NCBI GenBank assembly: GCA_014549065.1
Contig: JACDOX010000009.1
Location: forward strand, 1,971,310 to 2,035,309
Direction of reading: 5' to 3'
DNA: 64,000 nucleotides
From: Cardinalis cardinalis
Taxonomy: Eukaryota; Chordata; Aves; Passeriformes; Cardinalidae
Shown here: piece by piece, positions 50,821-63,322 of the stretch
Position numbering within the stretch: position 1 is the first letter of the stretch
Layout: each line of letters begins with the position of its first letter
Notes under the pieces: model-generated
Seen by the model: only the letters and a program-made list of their open reading frames with translations
The model's database searches: none
What the model was told of the DNA's origin: nothing
Made by a program: the position numbers and the translations under genes

Positions 50821-53800
50821 AAAATCACTGTTTCTGCTCGTTTCTCTTTGTTCCTCTGCCCTTCTGTCCTTTTACTTTTACCTCCTGTCAATCTAGATTA
50901 CCAGTGCAGATCCAGGCTAAATTTTGCAACTATCAGTAGTGATTAGAGTGAGTTGATTGAAATCGGATTATACAGGAAGACCTCTGCTTCCTCACTCAGC
51001 ACACGGGCCAGTACCATTTGCAAAATACTTATGCTTCACTGCACAGTATGAGAGCATTTGGAGCAGTCCATTAGAAGAGAAACAGTGCAGTGGAAACAAG
51101 CCAGACTGCACTGTCTTTATAAATGAGAGAAAATGGATCCTGTTTTCAGTAGCCACATGAATTTTACAGGGGAGTGTTTCAGACCATTTCCAGAGGGAAG
51201 AGTTTGTTGGAGTCTCATAGATTCACCACAAAGCATCAAAGAGAGGCACTAGGTACCTAAAGTGCTCTGTGTACCTGCTTGCTACTGCCTAGATATGGAT
51301 CCAGTCCAAGTGTACCTTGGCATCTGAGTACTGATCTTGTGAGAAGCATCATCCTTCCCTGGGATAACATCTGCAGATCCTACTGACAGTATCTACACAA
51401 CTCACCACACAGCATTTAATTCAAATGTGCTTTTTCCACAGCATATCATTAAATGTACAAGGAAGGTGACCTACCTGCACCATACTCAAATATATATATT
51501 AATTTAAATATGAATATGAGCTATGAGGTAAAAAGGTACAGTACCATCCTAAAATAATGATATGTCATCTTGAAAAGAAGAAAACAAAACACAAAATAGA
51601 AAAGGAGGTGACAAGGGAGCAATCTGATAAAAAGCACTAAAAAAATGTGCAAAATTAAGTCCAGCTGACAGACACTGTGAATGTGACAGACAGATGCAGT
51701 CTGCATGACAACATACCATTTTTCTAGGACTTCCTAAATAATAACTTAATATTATTATCTACTCATGATACAGACCTAGATTATGCTTCAAGCATCATCT
51801 GTCACTTTACACTGATTATTTAATGTATTTGCATAAATGAAATGGGTTTATGATTGCAAGAATTCAATTTGTGGATTGTCTGTGATTTGTTTGTGGGTAT
51901 TAATATTAAGACCTTTTCCAACGTGGCAACATAAACTCCTTATTTTGTTAAAAGAAACTATAGAAAGTGCTTATGTGATTGGGACAGAGATAAAATGTGT
52001 GTACTTCCCACTGGATATAAGATTTTTAAATAATTACAGTCCTCTGCTTATTTCTAGTCCACACTGTAGGTAATCAGAAGCTAAGTCTGGTACACTCTGC
52101 ATTGCATATACTAGAAAAAACTATATGCACACAGTTTTTAATTAGATCCCCCTCTTTTTCATAAGTCTACTCAGTTTCATGGAGCTGAAGCATAATTTGT
52201 AGCTTTAAATGACTGAGACTCAAGTAAAAGAGTGGATGCCTTCAATAAGGGCACTGAGATTCAAACTTTAGTAGCTGGACAGGTGGAATACAGAAGTATA
52301 TGACTGGATATAAATCTAGCAGAGTGGAAACTTTATGCAGCGAAAAATTCTCAATGAGATGTTAAGCAGTTATTAGAAACAGTGATGTTTCAAATATACC
52401 CTGTCTAGACATATTAAAGAAAACATTTCATGGAGAAATTACTTTATCCCATTCTGAAAGTTAAAGAATATAAGTCTAGAGTCTGTTAAATTAGCATCTA
52501 ACACAAAGGTATCCTACAGTACTGTCACTGGTGTAGAATGGATTAGATCAGATCTGTCCCTATACACTGTGACAATAAATATACACTTGGTCCTATACAT
52601 ACAAGCTGAAAAACAGCTGGCATTTGAGCTTTCTCCTTCTTAATATTAACTCAGTTCACAGAATTTTAGAGCAGCAGCTGCTAATGGCTTGCCAGACGTG
52701 CTCAAATAAAATGAACTAAATTTATTCCCTCACACAGAAGGATTTTGAAATACTGAATGTTACTTTAAGCAGCTAAGTTACTGCCAATGGCATACGTTTA
52801 AAAAAAACTACTGCTAAAATATAATGAAATAAAAGATAATAAAGGTTGAAAATTTAGATGCTAACAAGACTAGAAAGTCAAGAAATCAACCCTGTTATAA
52901 GTAGGACTTATGGCACAATCTGTAATTCCAGAGGACACAAATCTCATTGTAGAAAACAGAAGGTACCCATTAAGAGGAAAAATGCAGAACAATCAACCTA
53001 AACAACAGAAATATTCTGCACCATGGATCCTCTCCTTTCTGATGGGGCACTTTTTGTACAGTCACTGCAACATCCGATAGTTTTTCTGTCTTTAATGAGG
53101 ATGTTTTCAGAACATGCTTGTGAGGGAAGCTGCTGCTGTTATTCTCACTTGAAAGCTGGAATATATATTCCAGATGAGTCCATTAGTTAATGAGGAATCT
53201 GGTCTGAGAGGTTTCTGGTCTGATCCTTTCAAGAATTTAACATTCTATAGTGCTTTCTGTATTTAGAGCACACTTGTGGACTTTCTCTGCATTGCAGACT
53301 CAGCAGTTCTGCAAATAAATCTTCATCACTTCCATTTTGAGACCACAGACCTGTTTTAAACTGGGTATTCCCAAATGACGATACACAAGACACTTAGACT
53401 ATTAACAGAATTTCTGATTTAAGCAAAATGTTCAGCATTGCCAAAGGCCAAGTAAGCACCAAATCTATTTCCATTTTACTCAGAAAACTATCCTCTCTCT
53501 TCCTGCCCTACATTGGTTAGCTCTGCATTCAGAAAGAAAGTGATGTCTCACATCAAGAAAATTGATTTTTTTTTTCCCTGAGTATGAGCCATCCAGTGAT
53601 GAAAACAGCCATAATCTAAGAAAAAGAGAATTTTGTTCTTGGTTTTTAAATACAACATTGCAGCACATACACAGAATTCCAGGATGTTTTACCTTTCAAA
53701 TAACTGACTCCTAATCTCAATGCTTTCTTATGCCAGGTTTTCCTTTTTTTACAGGTTTTAATAAAAGTTCCAGCACCATCACCATCAGAATAGAAACCAT

Positions 53801-56800
53801 ATGAATGTATGCATTGATTTTGACTGCAACAAGCTTCACAGCCACTGCCCTCAGTTCAGAGCTGTGGCTGAAACAGATGCATGTTACCCAAATAATTCAT
53901 TTTGTCCCTTCAGAATAAGCAGATGCTGGAATTATTCTGTCTTCTCTCTAGATATAAAACAGAAATAAGACTGTGACCTTGCAAAAAAATGCTGCCAATT
54001 TTCTCATTAAAGTTTGTGAAGCAATTAGAACATTACAGGACTATACTGTTTAATGAAGATCATTAAATAAAAGTATTTGCATACACAACAAACCGTGACA
54101 TGGGCTGCCAAACCACAATTGCTCTTCTTTACACAGAGAAATAAATGGCCAGGCTGCAGAAAGGATGAGACACTTGGTCAATCTTCTTCTTACTGATAGT
54201 GGAAAGGTAACTGCAGCTTTGCCACTGTGCCCTCCAGCTGCTGTCCCCAGCAGCTCCGCATCTCGGAGGTCCCGTCCACCCCAGCACCAAGCGACTCCCG
54301 ACTGCACAGCCCAGGAGCTGAGGTTCCCTCCACGCCCTCGGACTCCCAGCCTCCCATCCTGCCCTGAGCCCCAGCCAGCAGTGCCACCACCACCGAGCCT
54401 GGCCAGCCAAACCAAGGACAGCAGAAAACCAACTGCTTGCTCCAGACAGATCCCCACAGCCAAATCATATTTGTAACTGGTGTTTTCGAATGATCAGCTT
54501 ATTTCTTCTAATCTCATTCAAAATAAATATCTTCTGGAATATAGGCCATGGTTGTAGAAAACCTCCAAGTTGCACAACGCAGAGTTAATGTGCCTGGGGT
54601 GAATGGAGGAGTCAGGCAGCAAGGCAGGAAGGCTGCTGCCCAGCTGCTACAGCCCAGCAGAGAGGGAAGAAAGTGGGATGGATTTACAAAGAGCCCCCAC
54701 CTGCAAAGCTGCAAAGCCAACCAAAACTCAGATAACTCAAAGTCTGATTCAAAAGTAATTTTTCAGCATTTGTCATAGTTTATAATCATCATTCATATTT
54801 TCAAAGTATATTATCTGAGATGTTGCAGCTGACTCAGAGATGATGTTTCTCAGGAAGAAATTCTATGGATATTAATAACATACATTATCTGTTCCAATAG
54901 TTAAGTTTCTAAGGTTGATAGGATAAAAACTTTCCATATCTGTCCTATTCAGCAGTACAAAGAAACCCAAAAGTTTCCTAATAATGCAGGAAAGTGTAAA
55001 AAAGTGGTTCACCACAAGAATGGGAAAACAAAAAATAGCTGATTTTTACTGGCTTCTGCATCGTGGTTTAGAGGTAAATGAAAAATTCACATTAGATATT
55101 TATAAGCAGAAAATTAATTACATGCTCACAGCAAATGAAAGCTTAAAGAGTATGTAAATGCAGTATTTCAGTGGTATTTTGGTTCATTTCATATAAATAA
55201 TAATGGAAGCACTAAAAATACTCAGAGAACTGAAATTTAAGAGTTGTTGAGCGCCACATATTAAATTGTATTCAAAATCACTAAGATAAATAATCAAAAG
55301 AAGCTATCAGTGATCAGTGGCAAGGCAAATCAAACCTTTTTGTAAAAAGATGTATTACATGTTAAGAAAGGTATCAAGTCCTGAAGTAGTATATTAATTC
55401 TAATAATGCTTCTATGAAAAAAAATTCCTCAATATTCCTTGGTGAGCAAAAGGAATTTTCGTCTCTCTTTTAAAAATGTATTAAATTGTTTCTATACCTT
55501 AAAATCTTTGTACAATTCTTATATAAGAAAATCAGAAGTACAGCGAGTGCACCATGGAACCTACTACCCCAATCCACTTCTGTTCATCTCTAATCCAAAA
55601 TTACGGATGTTAAATAAATACTTTTTAATGCAATTATTTGAAAAGCTGTGTAATATTCTTTACTATGAGTTACTGACATGACTTGAGTATTTTCTATTTC
55701 TCTAGTTTTTGTCTTATGACCACTCAAACAGTTCCTTTAGAATACACACAGAGGAAAAAAAAAAGGAGCTGACTCATTTGTAATATTTTATACAACAAAA
55801 CAACAAAAACATTGCACACACACAAGCAAAGCCATGAAAAGTTTAGCAGTGCTTGGGGAAACAAAACTTTGTTTTAACTTTTTATTTACTTCTAACCCTA
55901 ATTAGATACACCATCAGATGACCCTGTTTTCCTGTGGCTTTCAACTGAAAAATGTCATGGAATGAGAAGCCAAATACCCTAGACTATAGCAATAACAGAG
56001 TTTATTAGAAGTTGCTTTTGGACATCATCAAGCATTTCAAGCCCAAATTGCTAAAAACAATAGAGGTTTGGAGGTTAGAAGAGAATACTCAAAATCACTA
56101 CTAGAGCTGTGAAAACCTTTCAGAGAAACAGTTGCATTTTAACCTCACACAATGTTGTCTTTTAATCAATGAAATCATCAGTGAAAAGCCAGTTCAAATC
56201 AGAGTCTGTCCTACTATGTCACATCACTCCTCAGGGACAAGCAGCATGCTGCAAAGCACTGATTTCAAAACAAAAATGCTCTCAAAAATTCTATTAAAAG
56301 AAACGATGGCAGTATTTGAAGACCATGTATCAAGAAATTTTCTGGCTTACAAAGCCTTTTTTTAATCCCTTTTCTCATGCCTATTTGCATTTGCTATAGG
56401 CAAAATGGTATGAGGGGTCTGTACCTCTGCTTCTCATGTTATAGCACCTACATGCAGGGAAGACAGCAGGAGTGCTCAGAGCAACCAGGACAGATCAAGG
56501 GAAAATGTTTGGCTCTGGCTTAGAATACCCTTGTAGTTAAAGTCAAAGAGACATTCTGGAGAGAAAAGGCAGAAGAGGGGACAAAGAAAAGGTAATTAAA
56601 TAAAGTTCAGCTTGGCCAGGTAATATTTATGTATTATATACACAGATTATCCTCCTGGGCTGCCCAACACAATCCAATATAATTGAGAGTAGTGTACTGG
56701 AAAAAGGCCACAAATTACATCATCCTTCATGCACCAAATTAAATGTTCCAGCAGCAGAGCAAGCTCAGGAGCACATCTCAGGCATTGAGGGATGAAAGAG

Positions 56801-57061
56801 ATCAGCACATGACACAAAGATGGGCAGCAATTTATGGTTAACAGGAGTGTCCTGTTGTCAGTAGTGCCAGAGAGTGCTCTCCTGAGCTCAGTGGGACAGA
56901 CCTCTCTGCAAACTCAAAGGAGTTCATGTGTAGGAAAAATGGGACAGATTCTTATAAAGCTCATAACCTGCCAGAAACATCTTTATCTCAACATGATTCA
57001 CAATATGTAACACTCAGGCTGCAATCTATCTTCAATTTAAGCTGATGAAGAGGCAGCATTG
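50821..57061. other. Mostly AT-rich non-coding stretch
   Basis: No gene is recognised. A GC-rich patch at 54230-54420 is open in several frames on both strands (proline/serine-rich in one), which is typical of GC-rich non-coding DNA. A second moderately GC-rich patch lies at 54580-54710. Confidence 0.5.
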
Positions 57062-57128
57062 CTCCAGCCTCTTCCATCTCCTCCTCAGGAGTAGGCAGAA
57101 GGAGGAAGAAGAGGCAGGAAGGCTGGAG
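57062..57128. other. Imperfect 67-nt inverted repeat (pyrimidine/purine hairpin)
   Basis: Three nested pairings: CTCCAGCC (57062-57069) with GGCTGGAG (57121-57128), TCTTC (57070-57074) with GAAGA (57108-57112), and TCCTCCT (57079-57085) with AGGAGGA (57100-57106), around a 14-base loop. That gives about 20 paired bases with one internal loop and one 8-base bulge. The left arm is pyrimidine-rich and the right arm purine-rich, so the pairing may partly reflect composition. Confidence 0.6.
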
Positions 57129-57873
57129 GTAGGAAGAGGCAGGAAGATACAGGGGGAGAGATCTGCAGCAGCACAGCAGCAATGGCTTCTCCTGGCTCTA
57201 CTTCGTCCTCCTTCACAGCAAATTGCAGCCACTGGCAAAGCCTTGAGACTTCATTTTCACAAAATGTGGAAAGACAGATATTCCCACTGATCTCTGAAAC
57301 TTGAGAGCATTTGGAGAACAGGTTTACCTAGCACAGCAGCAGCCCACCTGTTCCCGTATATTCTTCTTGGTGTTGGGCTAGCACAGACATCCTGCCTCAA
57401 CAAGCTGAAATCAAAACATGAAAACCAGCCTTGGTGGCTAAAAATAGTCCTGATCATACCTTCTCCAGCTTCCTAGAGTTTGCATCTAGTAATGGAAAGA
57501 CTCCATTACAATTCCATCAAATAGACCTTAAATTCATCCACTTTATTTGCCCTGGGCAAGACTTTATCCTACTGAGTTGTGAGTAACTGACACATCTTAT
57601 TTTCTCATCCACTTCTTATTGGGAAATGTTAACAATTCCCCAGTCCAGAAAGAAGGAATTTCTTATGATCAATTTTTCCTTGGCCCTAATGGTCACTGCT
57701 GCTGGCCAGCCTTTCAGCTTGGACAAACTGGTCTGTAATGTCATGATAACAATACCACACTGCACCACTCAGTTTGGGAAATCCACTGAGCTCTGAAGTT
57801 CAAACTGAAAAAGTAAACCTATTGAAATCACAGCAAGAGCTTTGCATTTACCTCAATAATTTAGTCACATTCA
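57129..57873. other. Non-coding stretch
   Basis: The purine tract continues to about 57160. The rest is unremarkable AT-rich DNA. Confidence 0.5.
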
Positions 57874-58040
57874 TTGAATCATAGAATTTTTTGGTATGGA
57901 AAGGACTTCAAAGATTTTTCAATTCCAAACCCCCTGCCATGGGCAGTACTTCAATAGATCAGGTTGCTCAGGGCTCTATTCAACCTGGCTTTGAACACTT
58001 CCAGGGATGGGGCATCCACAAATTCTCCAGGCAAAATAAA
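57874..58040 (-). mobile_element. CR1 LINE 3'-end fragment
   Basis: In inverse orientation: GAATCATAGAATTTTTTGGT, then GGAAAGGACTTCAAAGA, CCAAACCCCCTGCCATGGGC, CAGGTTGCTCAGGGC and TTGAACACTTCCAGGGATGG, GGCATCCACAAATTCTCC. This is the classic CR1 3' UTR with the ATTCTATGA terminus at its left edge. It is 5'-truncated and non-coding. Confidence 0.95.
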
Positions 58041-60929
58041 TTCTTATATTAAGAACTGTTAATGTAACTTGCTGTATTAAATTAAGGAATGAGATTGCAA
58101 TAATTTATTAAAAAATAAAATAAAAAAATAATTTTCCACCTTCTAGGGTAGAAATTCACATGTTATGTGATAGCAAAGTGACAGTGAAGTTACTCTCAGT
58201 TTGTGACTCATAGACCTTCACTCCAGAGACTAGTCCCACACACAAAAAAAAAAAAAGAATACAAGCTCTAAAGAAATTACTGACACTACAAGTTTTATCT
58301 TATGGTCTAATTTGTCCCTTTTTAGTACGCTTTAAATTTACAGCATGAAAGTACAGAAACTAAACAGAACCCACAGGCACACACACATGTGATCATCATT
58401 CAATCAGCAAATTGCTTTGGGTCTCACTGACTTTGGCAGTTTTACAAATTTTCTATTTCCAGCTGGTTGAACTGTTCTTGAACACCTTTTTTATTTACTG
58501 CAGTAGTCATAAACCCTTTTCTGTCCCATCTTCCACCCATGTACTCTGAATACATTTACTTTTTCTAGAATATATATGACTTCCCCGATGCCAAACAGCT
58601 ACACTATTCCTTTTGTATTTTTACAGTACCTAAGAAAAAGAATTTTTCCTGCCTATAATCATGCCATTTCTCTAAGAGTACAGAAAGTCTTTCTGTTCAG
58701 TGTTCCTGAGACACAGCCTCACAATAACAACTGGTACTGTGAGCAAGCTTTGTACAAGAAGACAGAGATTTTTTCCTTTGAATCCAGCCAGAGCTCTGCG
58801 ATGAGTGACTGCAGAGAGTTCACTGAAAAAACCCCACCTCTGTGATCTCTGCCTGTACCACAGGTAAATATCACTATTTCTGGAAAGAGTTTTTATCCTT
58901 TCTGCTCTTTCTCCTTTTTATTTCTCTCTTTGAAGAAAAAAAATTACTACAGTCTTCAGTATTTTGGCACTTTTATTCAAAATTTACAAGGATCACTTTA
59001 TCCAGCTTAGAAACATAACTAGGACTGGGGTCAACTCTTGCACTGTAAGTAATAGTACTAGCATGAAAACATGATAACATAATGTCTTATCTCTTTGAAT
59101 CCAAAGCAATCTCAAAAATAAGTATAAAATCAAAGGAAAATATTTGGCATAAACACCGTATTTTCAAATGCACACCTGGAGGAAGGGTCCCCTGTAGGAA
59201 GTCTTGCATCTGCAGCTGGTGGAGCTTGGCAAAGGCAAGGCTGAGCCAGGTCACTGCATTTCAGAGCAGGAGAGATTTCCTGTGCAATTCTCCAGCTTTT
59301 TGTGTGTGCATGTGTGATGGGGGGGGATTTACTGGGTTTTTTTAGTTGCTGTTTATTAAACTTTTTTAATTTTTCAGAAATCCTACTCCATACGGATGAG
59401 AAGATGTATCGTCATAGACCACAACAAGGGAAACAGTTTTAAAATGTTTTCTTGGCAAGCTCATTGGCGACCCATTTAAAAACTGCTGTCTCAGTTCCCC
59501 CACCAGTGACTGGGACACACAGACTCATGTGACCCTAGGACACCCTTTCCCAGGGCAAACCTTGTTACCACTGGTCACCCTGGACAAACAGAATATTTCT
59601 TAAAAGACAGAGTGAGTGAATTGCTTGACTCACAATAGGCTTGGATGAGGAGCTTTACCCAGGAGCTTTCCAACCTTTGACACAAGCCCATTTAAGATTA
59701 AAAGAAAAAGAAAAATATTTCCTTAAACCTTCCAAAACAGTCAATAGTTAATTTTTTTATGAAGACAAAAGTAAGGAAGCTGAATCTTTCCTTTTCAGAG
59801 ATGTTCCTGTGTTTCTGTTCCATTTTCCATCTTTCTGCATATCTTTACCCTCAGGGTGCAACTCCTCCTGCTTTTGGTGAAGCACTTAGCATTTTATAAT
59901 TAACCTGATCACTGAATTTTCTCCCTCAAAATTTGTCACTGAGACAAATTTATTAATTTATTTTCTTACAATGTACAGAACTCTGTGGGTTAGTCTACCT
60001 CTCAAAACAAATCCTGCTTTATTTCCTCAGAGATGCAAATATTTCCTTCTTAGACAAGGTATCATTTCATGGGCTTGCCTGGTTGCTTCTTTGTCTCAGT
60101 CAGGATAAGATTTCTTTCATCTCTCCTGCCCTTTGGGGACTTGTTGCACCTGAGGTCCTCTCCTAAGGTATGTGCTGTAATTTGCATGCAACCTACACAA
60201 ATATGTTAATCCTTGTAGAGAAAGACTATTACTAAAATGCAAATAGATTAACAAATAATGGCACAGTGACAATTCAAAAGACAAACATTGACAATACTTT
60301 AACAATTACCAGCAATAATTAGACAATATAGCTTAACTAACATTTGCAAAAATTCTGCTGTCCATTTTACTTGAATTTTGGTACTGTGGTTTCAGACACA
60401 TGCAAACATGTGTCTCTAATGAAATTAAACATATATCTTTAGTTCAGTAGTTCATAACAATATTAACCATTTCCTCCACAAAAGAAGTTTCCATGAGTGT
60501 AACTCCTCTCCACCTGCTTTTTCTATAAACATGGCAAACCTCCTCCAGGTCTGTTGACTTCTTCTCTTTGACATCCCCTCTAAATTTCTCTTTATCATGT
60601 CTCTAATTCTTTCAGTTCAAGTAGCTTATTATTATTCCATACGAACATGATCTGAATTAATCTGATTTCTAACCTCTCAATTAGATTTTTGCTGGTAAGT
60701 TCTTAAAGACTTGCATGACTAAGACTTTCTTTCCATAGCTACTGAGGAGCAAGAATCAACATCTTATATTTATTTACTGATGCTAGTGTTGTAAAGGGTC
60801 AGGCTTTTTTAGCACCCTTTCAGTATTCAGTGAGAAAATGGAGACTAAAAAATCATTAACTTAACTGTATTAAAACATTTTTTTTTCTTTTCCCTTGGAC
60901 AACCTTTCACTGTGTTTGATTCTGATTAG
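58041..60929. other. AT-rich non-coding stretch
   Basis: No gene is recognised. An A/T tract lies at about 58108-58133, a CA stretch followed by a 13-base A run at about 58237-58256, and a short TG stretch plus G8 run at about 59299-59326. Confidence 0.5.
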
Positions 60930-61033
60930 GCAGATAATAATCCAACTAGTCTATCTTCTGAATATTTTGCATGGCCTGCAGTGACACAGGCCTTAGAAAG
61001 AGTGCTGCTCTTAGAAATAGTAAACTATCCAGG
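60930..61033 (+). other. Possible 104-nt internal exon, unidentified (best candidate)
   Basis: An acceptor (GTTTGATTCTGATTAG, ends 60929) and a near-ideal donor (CCAGG/GTAAGT, intron starts 61034) enclose a frame open for 34 codons plus two bases. It reads ADNNPTSLSSEYFAWPAV and then TQALERVLLLEIVNYPG, a composition unusually like real protein (helical leucine-rich end, a tryptophan, few low-complexity residues). Translation past the donor hits TAA at once, as expected. I cannot name the protein, and no adjoining exon is evident. Confidence 0.25.
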
Positions 61034-62048
61034 GTAAGTAAAATCTGTGCCTCACAACTCAATAAAAACAATATAAAGAGGATATTATGTAATACATGCA
61101 GCTCACATTAACAACTGGAAAAACAAGAGGTAAACAGAATATTTTTTAAGTCAGGTAAAAGCAGAGAAACCTCAGAAAACCTTAGTTGTTAGTATTCATA
61201 ACCTACTAAAAAAACTCATTATCAGAAAATATGGGAAAAGTGTGAATAAGAAAGATACTTTTACTAGGGCAGTTTCTGGAAGTAACAAATGGAAACAGAG
61301 AAGCAATAAATAAAGCAAGATGTTTCTACTGAAAATAGAGGTATCAATGTCTGCTATAGTCAACCAGGTTCTGTGCACAAATCCATAAGTAGAAAAGATT
61401 ATAAAATGTGAAGATTGGAAGTGTTATTGTTAGCAGTCTGGCTATAAGCTATGAAACAGACTTTACAGAGATGATAGACAAGATGAAGCATTTCACCAGC
61501 TGTAGAATAAATAGGTCATTATTCCCATAGAGTAGTAATTTTTATTACTCTGTAACAGATCAAAGCATGCAAACACTACCTTCCAGTTATTTATTTCCAG
61601 AAGCAACACAAACCCCAGAAGCATTCCTTCTCCTGCCTCACACTCTAATGCCACACAGATTGCTCTGAGCCACACATGCACGTGAACACAAATGCATGAT
61701 TGCAAATACACACTGCAACAGATTCTTCAGCTGTTAAACAAACAGTATTTCATCCAAGTCAAGCAGCAGAGTGGTTCCATCTAGAGGAAGAGTGTGTAAA
61801 AACTACTCATCCCTGATGACTAGCTATTCTTAAATAAAGACTAAGCATAAACCATTACTACAGGACATTCAGTATAAAGGCCCTGCTACCTGCTACCAGA
61901 GCACCATGAGTACTCTGTTTCTTACACAAGTGTGTGCTGCTTGCTTGGTTAACTGGACAGGAATTATAATGTTGTAAGCATCAGAATTATTAACATCTAT
62001 AATCTGGACAATCTGCTTCTGTTGATGATGCAACTCAGGATTTCTGGT
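61034..62048. other. AT-rich non-coding stretch
   Basis: Nothing recognisable. Confidence 0.5.
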
Positions 62049-63322
62049 CTGTGAGTGCACATTGCTGGGTCATGTGGAGCTTCTCATCTACCAACACCTT
62101 CTCCTCAGGTCCAAGGACAGCAAGTCCCTCTCCTCAGGGTTGCTCTCATTCTACTCAGAATAATCTCTGTCCAGCCTTTACCTATTCTTGGGATTGTCCT
62201 GATCCAGGTGCAGGACCTGGTACTAAGTGTTATTAAAATTCATGAGGTTGGCACAGGCCCACCTCCCAGGTGGAACACGATGCCTGTGGATGCCATCCCT
62301 TTCCTCCAGCGTGTGGAGTGCACCACACAGCTTGCTGATGCCAGCCAACTTCCTGAGGGAGATCCTCATCCCACTGGCCATATTGATGACAAAGATGTTC
62401 AACAGCACCAGTCCCAAACCCAGCCCCCTGGGAATTTTACTTGTCATTGATCTCCACTTGGACATTGACCCATTGACTACAATTCTTTGAGTGCAACCAT
62501 CCGGCCAATTCCATTAGTGCTGAGTTAGCCATGTGTCAGATCCATGTCTACCCAGTTTAGAGACCAAGATGCTGTGCTGGACATTGTCAAATGCTTTGGA
62601 CAAGTGCAGGTGGATTCACAGAATATTCTGCATTGGAAGGGACCCACAAGGATCACTGAGTCCAGCTCTGGCCAAACCCACAACCTCGGTGTTATTAGCA
62701 CCATGCTCTGAACAACGTGCTTCATCCACCAATGCTGTAGTTTTAGAAATACACCAAATCTGTCAGGCATGATTTGACCTTAGTAAAGCCATGTTAGCTG
62801 TCACTAAACATATCTTTATTTTCCTTGTTTCATAACACATAGAATTGTTTCCCCTCTTCCAGTCTGTGGGAAAATCACTCGACTGCCTTGACTTCTCACC
62901 ATTGACTGATAGTGGCTTGACCACTTCACCTGGAAGTTCCCTCAGGATCCACCAATGGATTTCTTCCCATGGACTTGCCCTCCTTCAGGTACCTTAGATG
63001 GTCTCAAACTTAATCTGCTAGGGCAGGAAGTTCTAAATTTTCCCAGTCTCCACCTTTGCCTTCTGTGACTTAGCTGGCGTGGATAGAGCATTTTTCAATG
63101 AAGACTGAGGCAAAAAAGTCAGTGAGTACCTCAGCCCACATGTGCCAAGCACACAAGGTCTCCTATTTCTGTCTGGAGAGGTCTCACAATTTCCCTTGTT
63201 TTTCTTTTATCATCAATACACCTATAGAAGTTTTTCTTGTTGCCTTTGACATCTTTGAGCAGATTTCATTCTATCAGAGCTTTGTTCAGAAAAGTTTTTT
63301 GTATTCCTTCAACATTCCTGAT
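62049..63322 (-). mobile_element. Old CR1 LINE copy, ORF2 reverse-transcriptase region, interrupted
   Basis: Reading the minus strand from 63322, the sequence follows CR1 ORF2 from the linker between endonuclease and reverse transcriptase through the palm. Recognisable words are HLSKAFDNVQHSILVSKLGR, VVNGSMSKWRSMTS, LGLGLVLLNIFV, KLCGALHTLEERDGI and RWACANLMNFNN. The catalytic FADD position reads LAGI (codons at about 62337-62342), and a TAA interrupts the frame at 62514-62516. A CR1 tail interrupts it at 62615-62716. The left border (62049) falls inside ORF2, so the ORF2 C-terminus and 3' UTR are missing. It is inactive. Confidence 0.93.
62615..62716 (-). mobile_element. Younger CR1 3' tail nested in the CR1 copy
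   Basis: CACAGAATATTCTGCATTGG and GAAGGGACCCACAAGGATCA, then GAGTCCAGCTCTGGCC, form the inverted 3' terminus of a different CR1 subfamily. It splits the reverse-transcriptase sequence: the text on either side (GGACAAGTGCAGGT and TTCATCCACCAATGC) rejoins the older element. The insert is only about 100 bp, so it was strongly 5'-truncated. It replaced a few host bases, so exact borders are uncertain. Confidence 0.85.

Noticed and set aside
54050..54476. Overlapping open frames of 92-137 codons on both strands
   Set aside because: Several frames are open at once over a GC-rich, stop-poor patch. The peptides are low complexity (proline, serine, glycine rich) and have no splice context.
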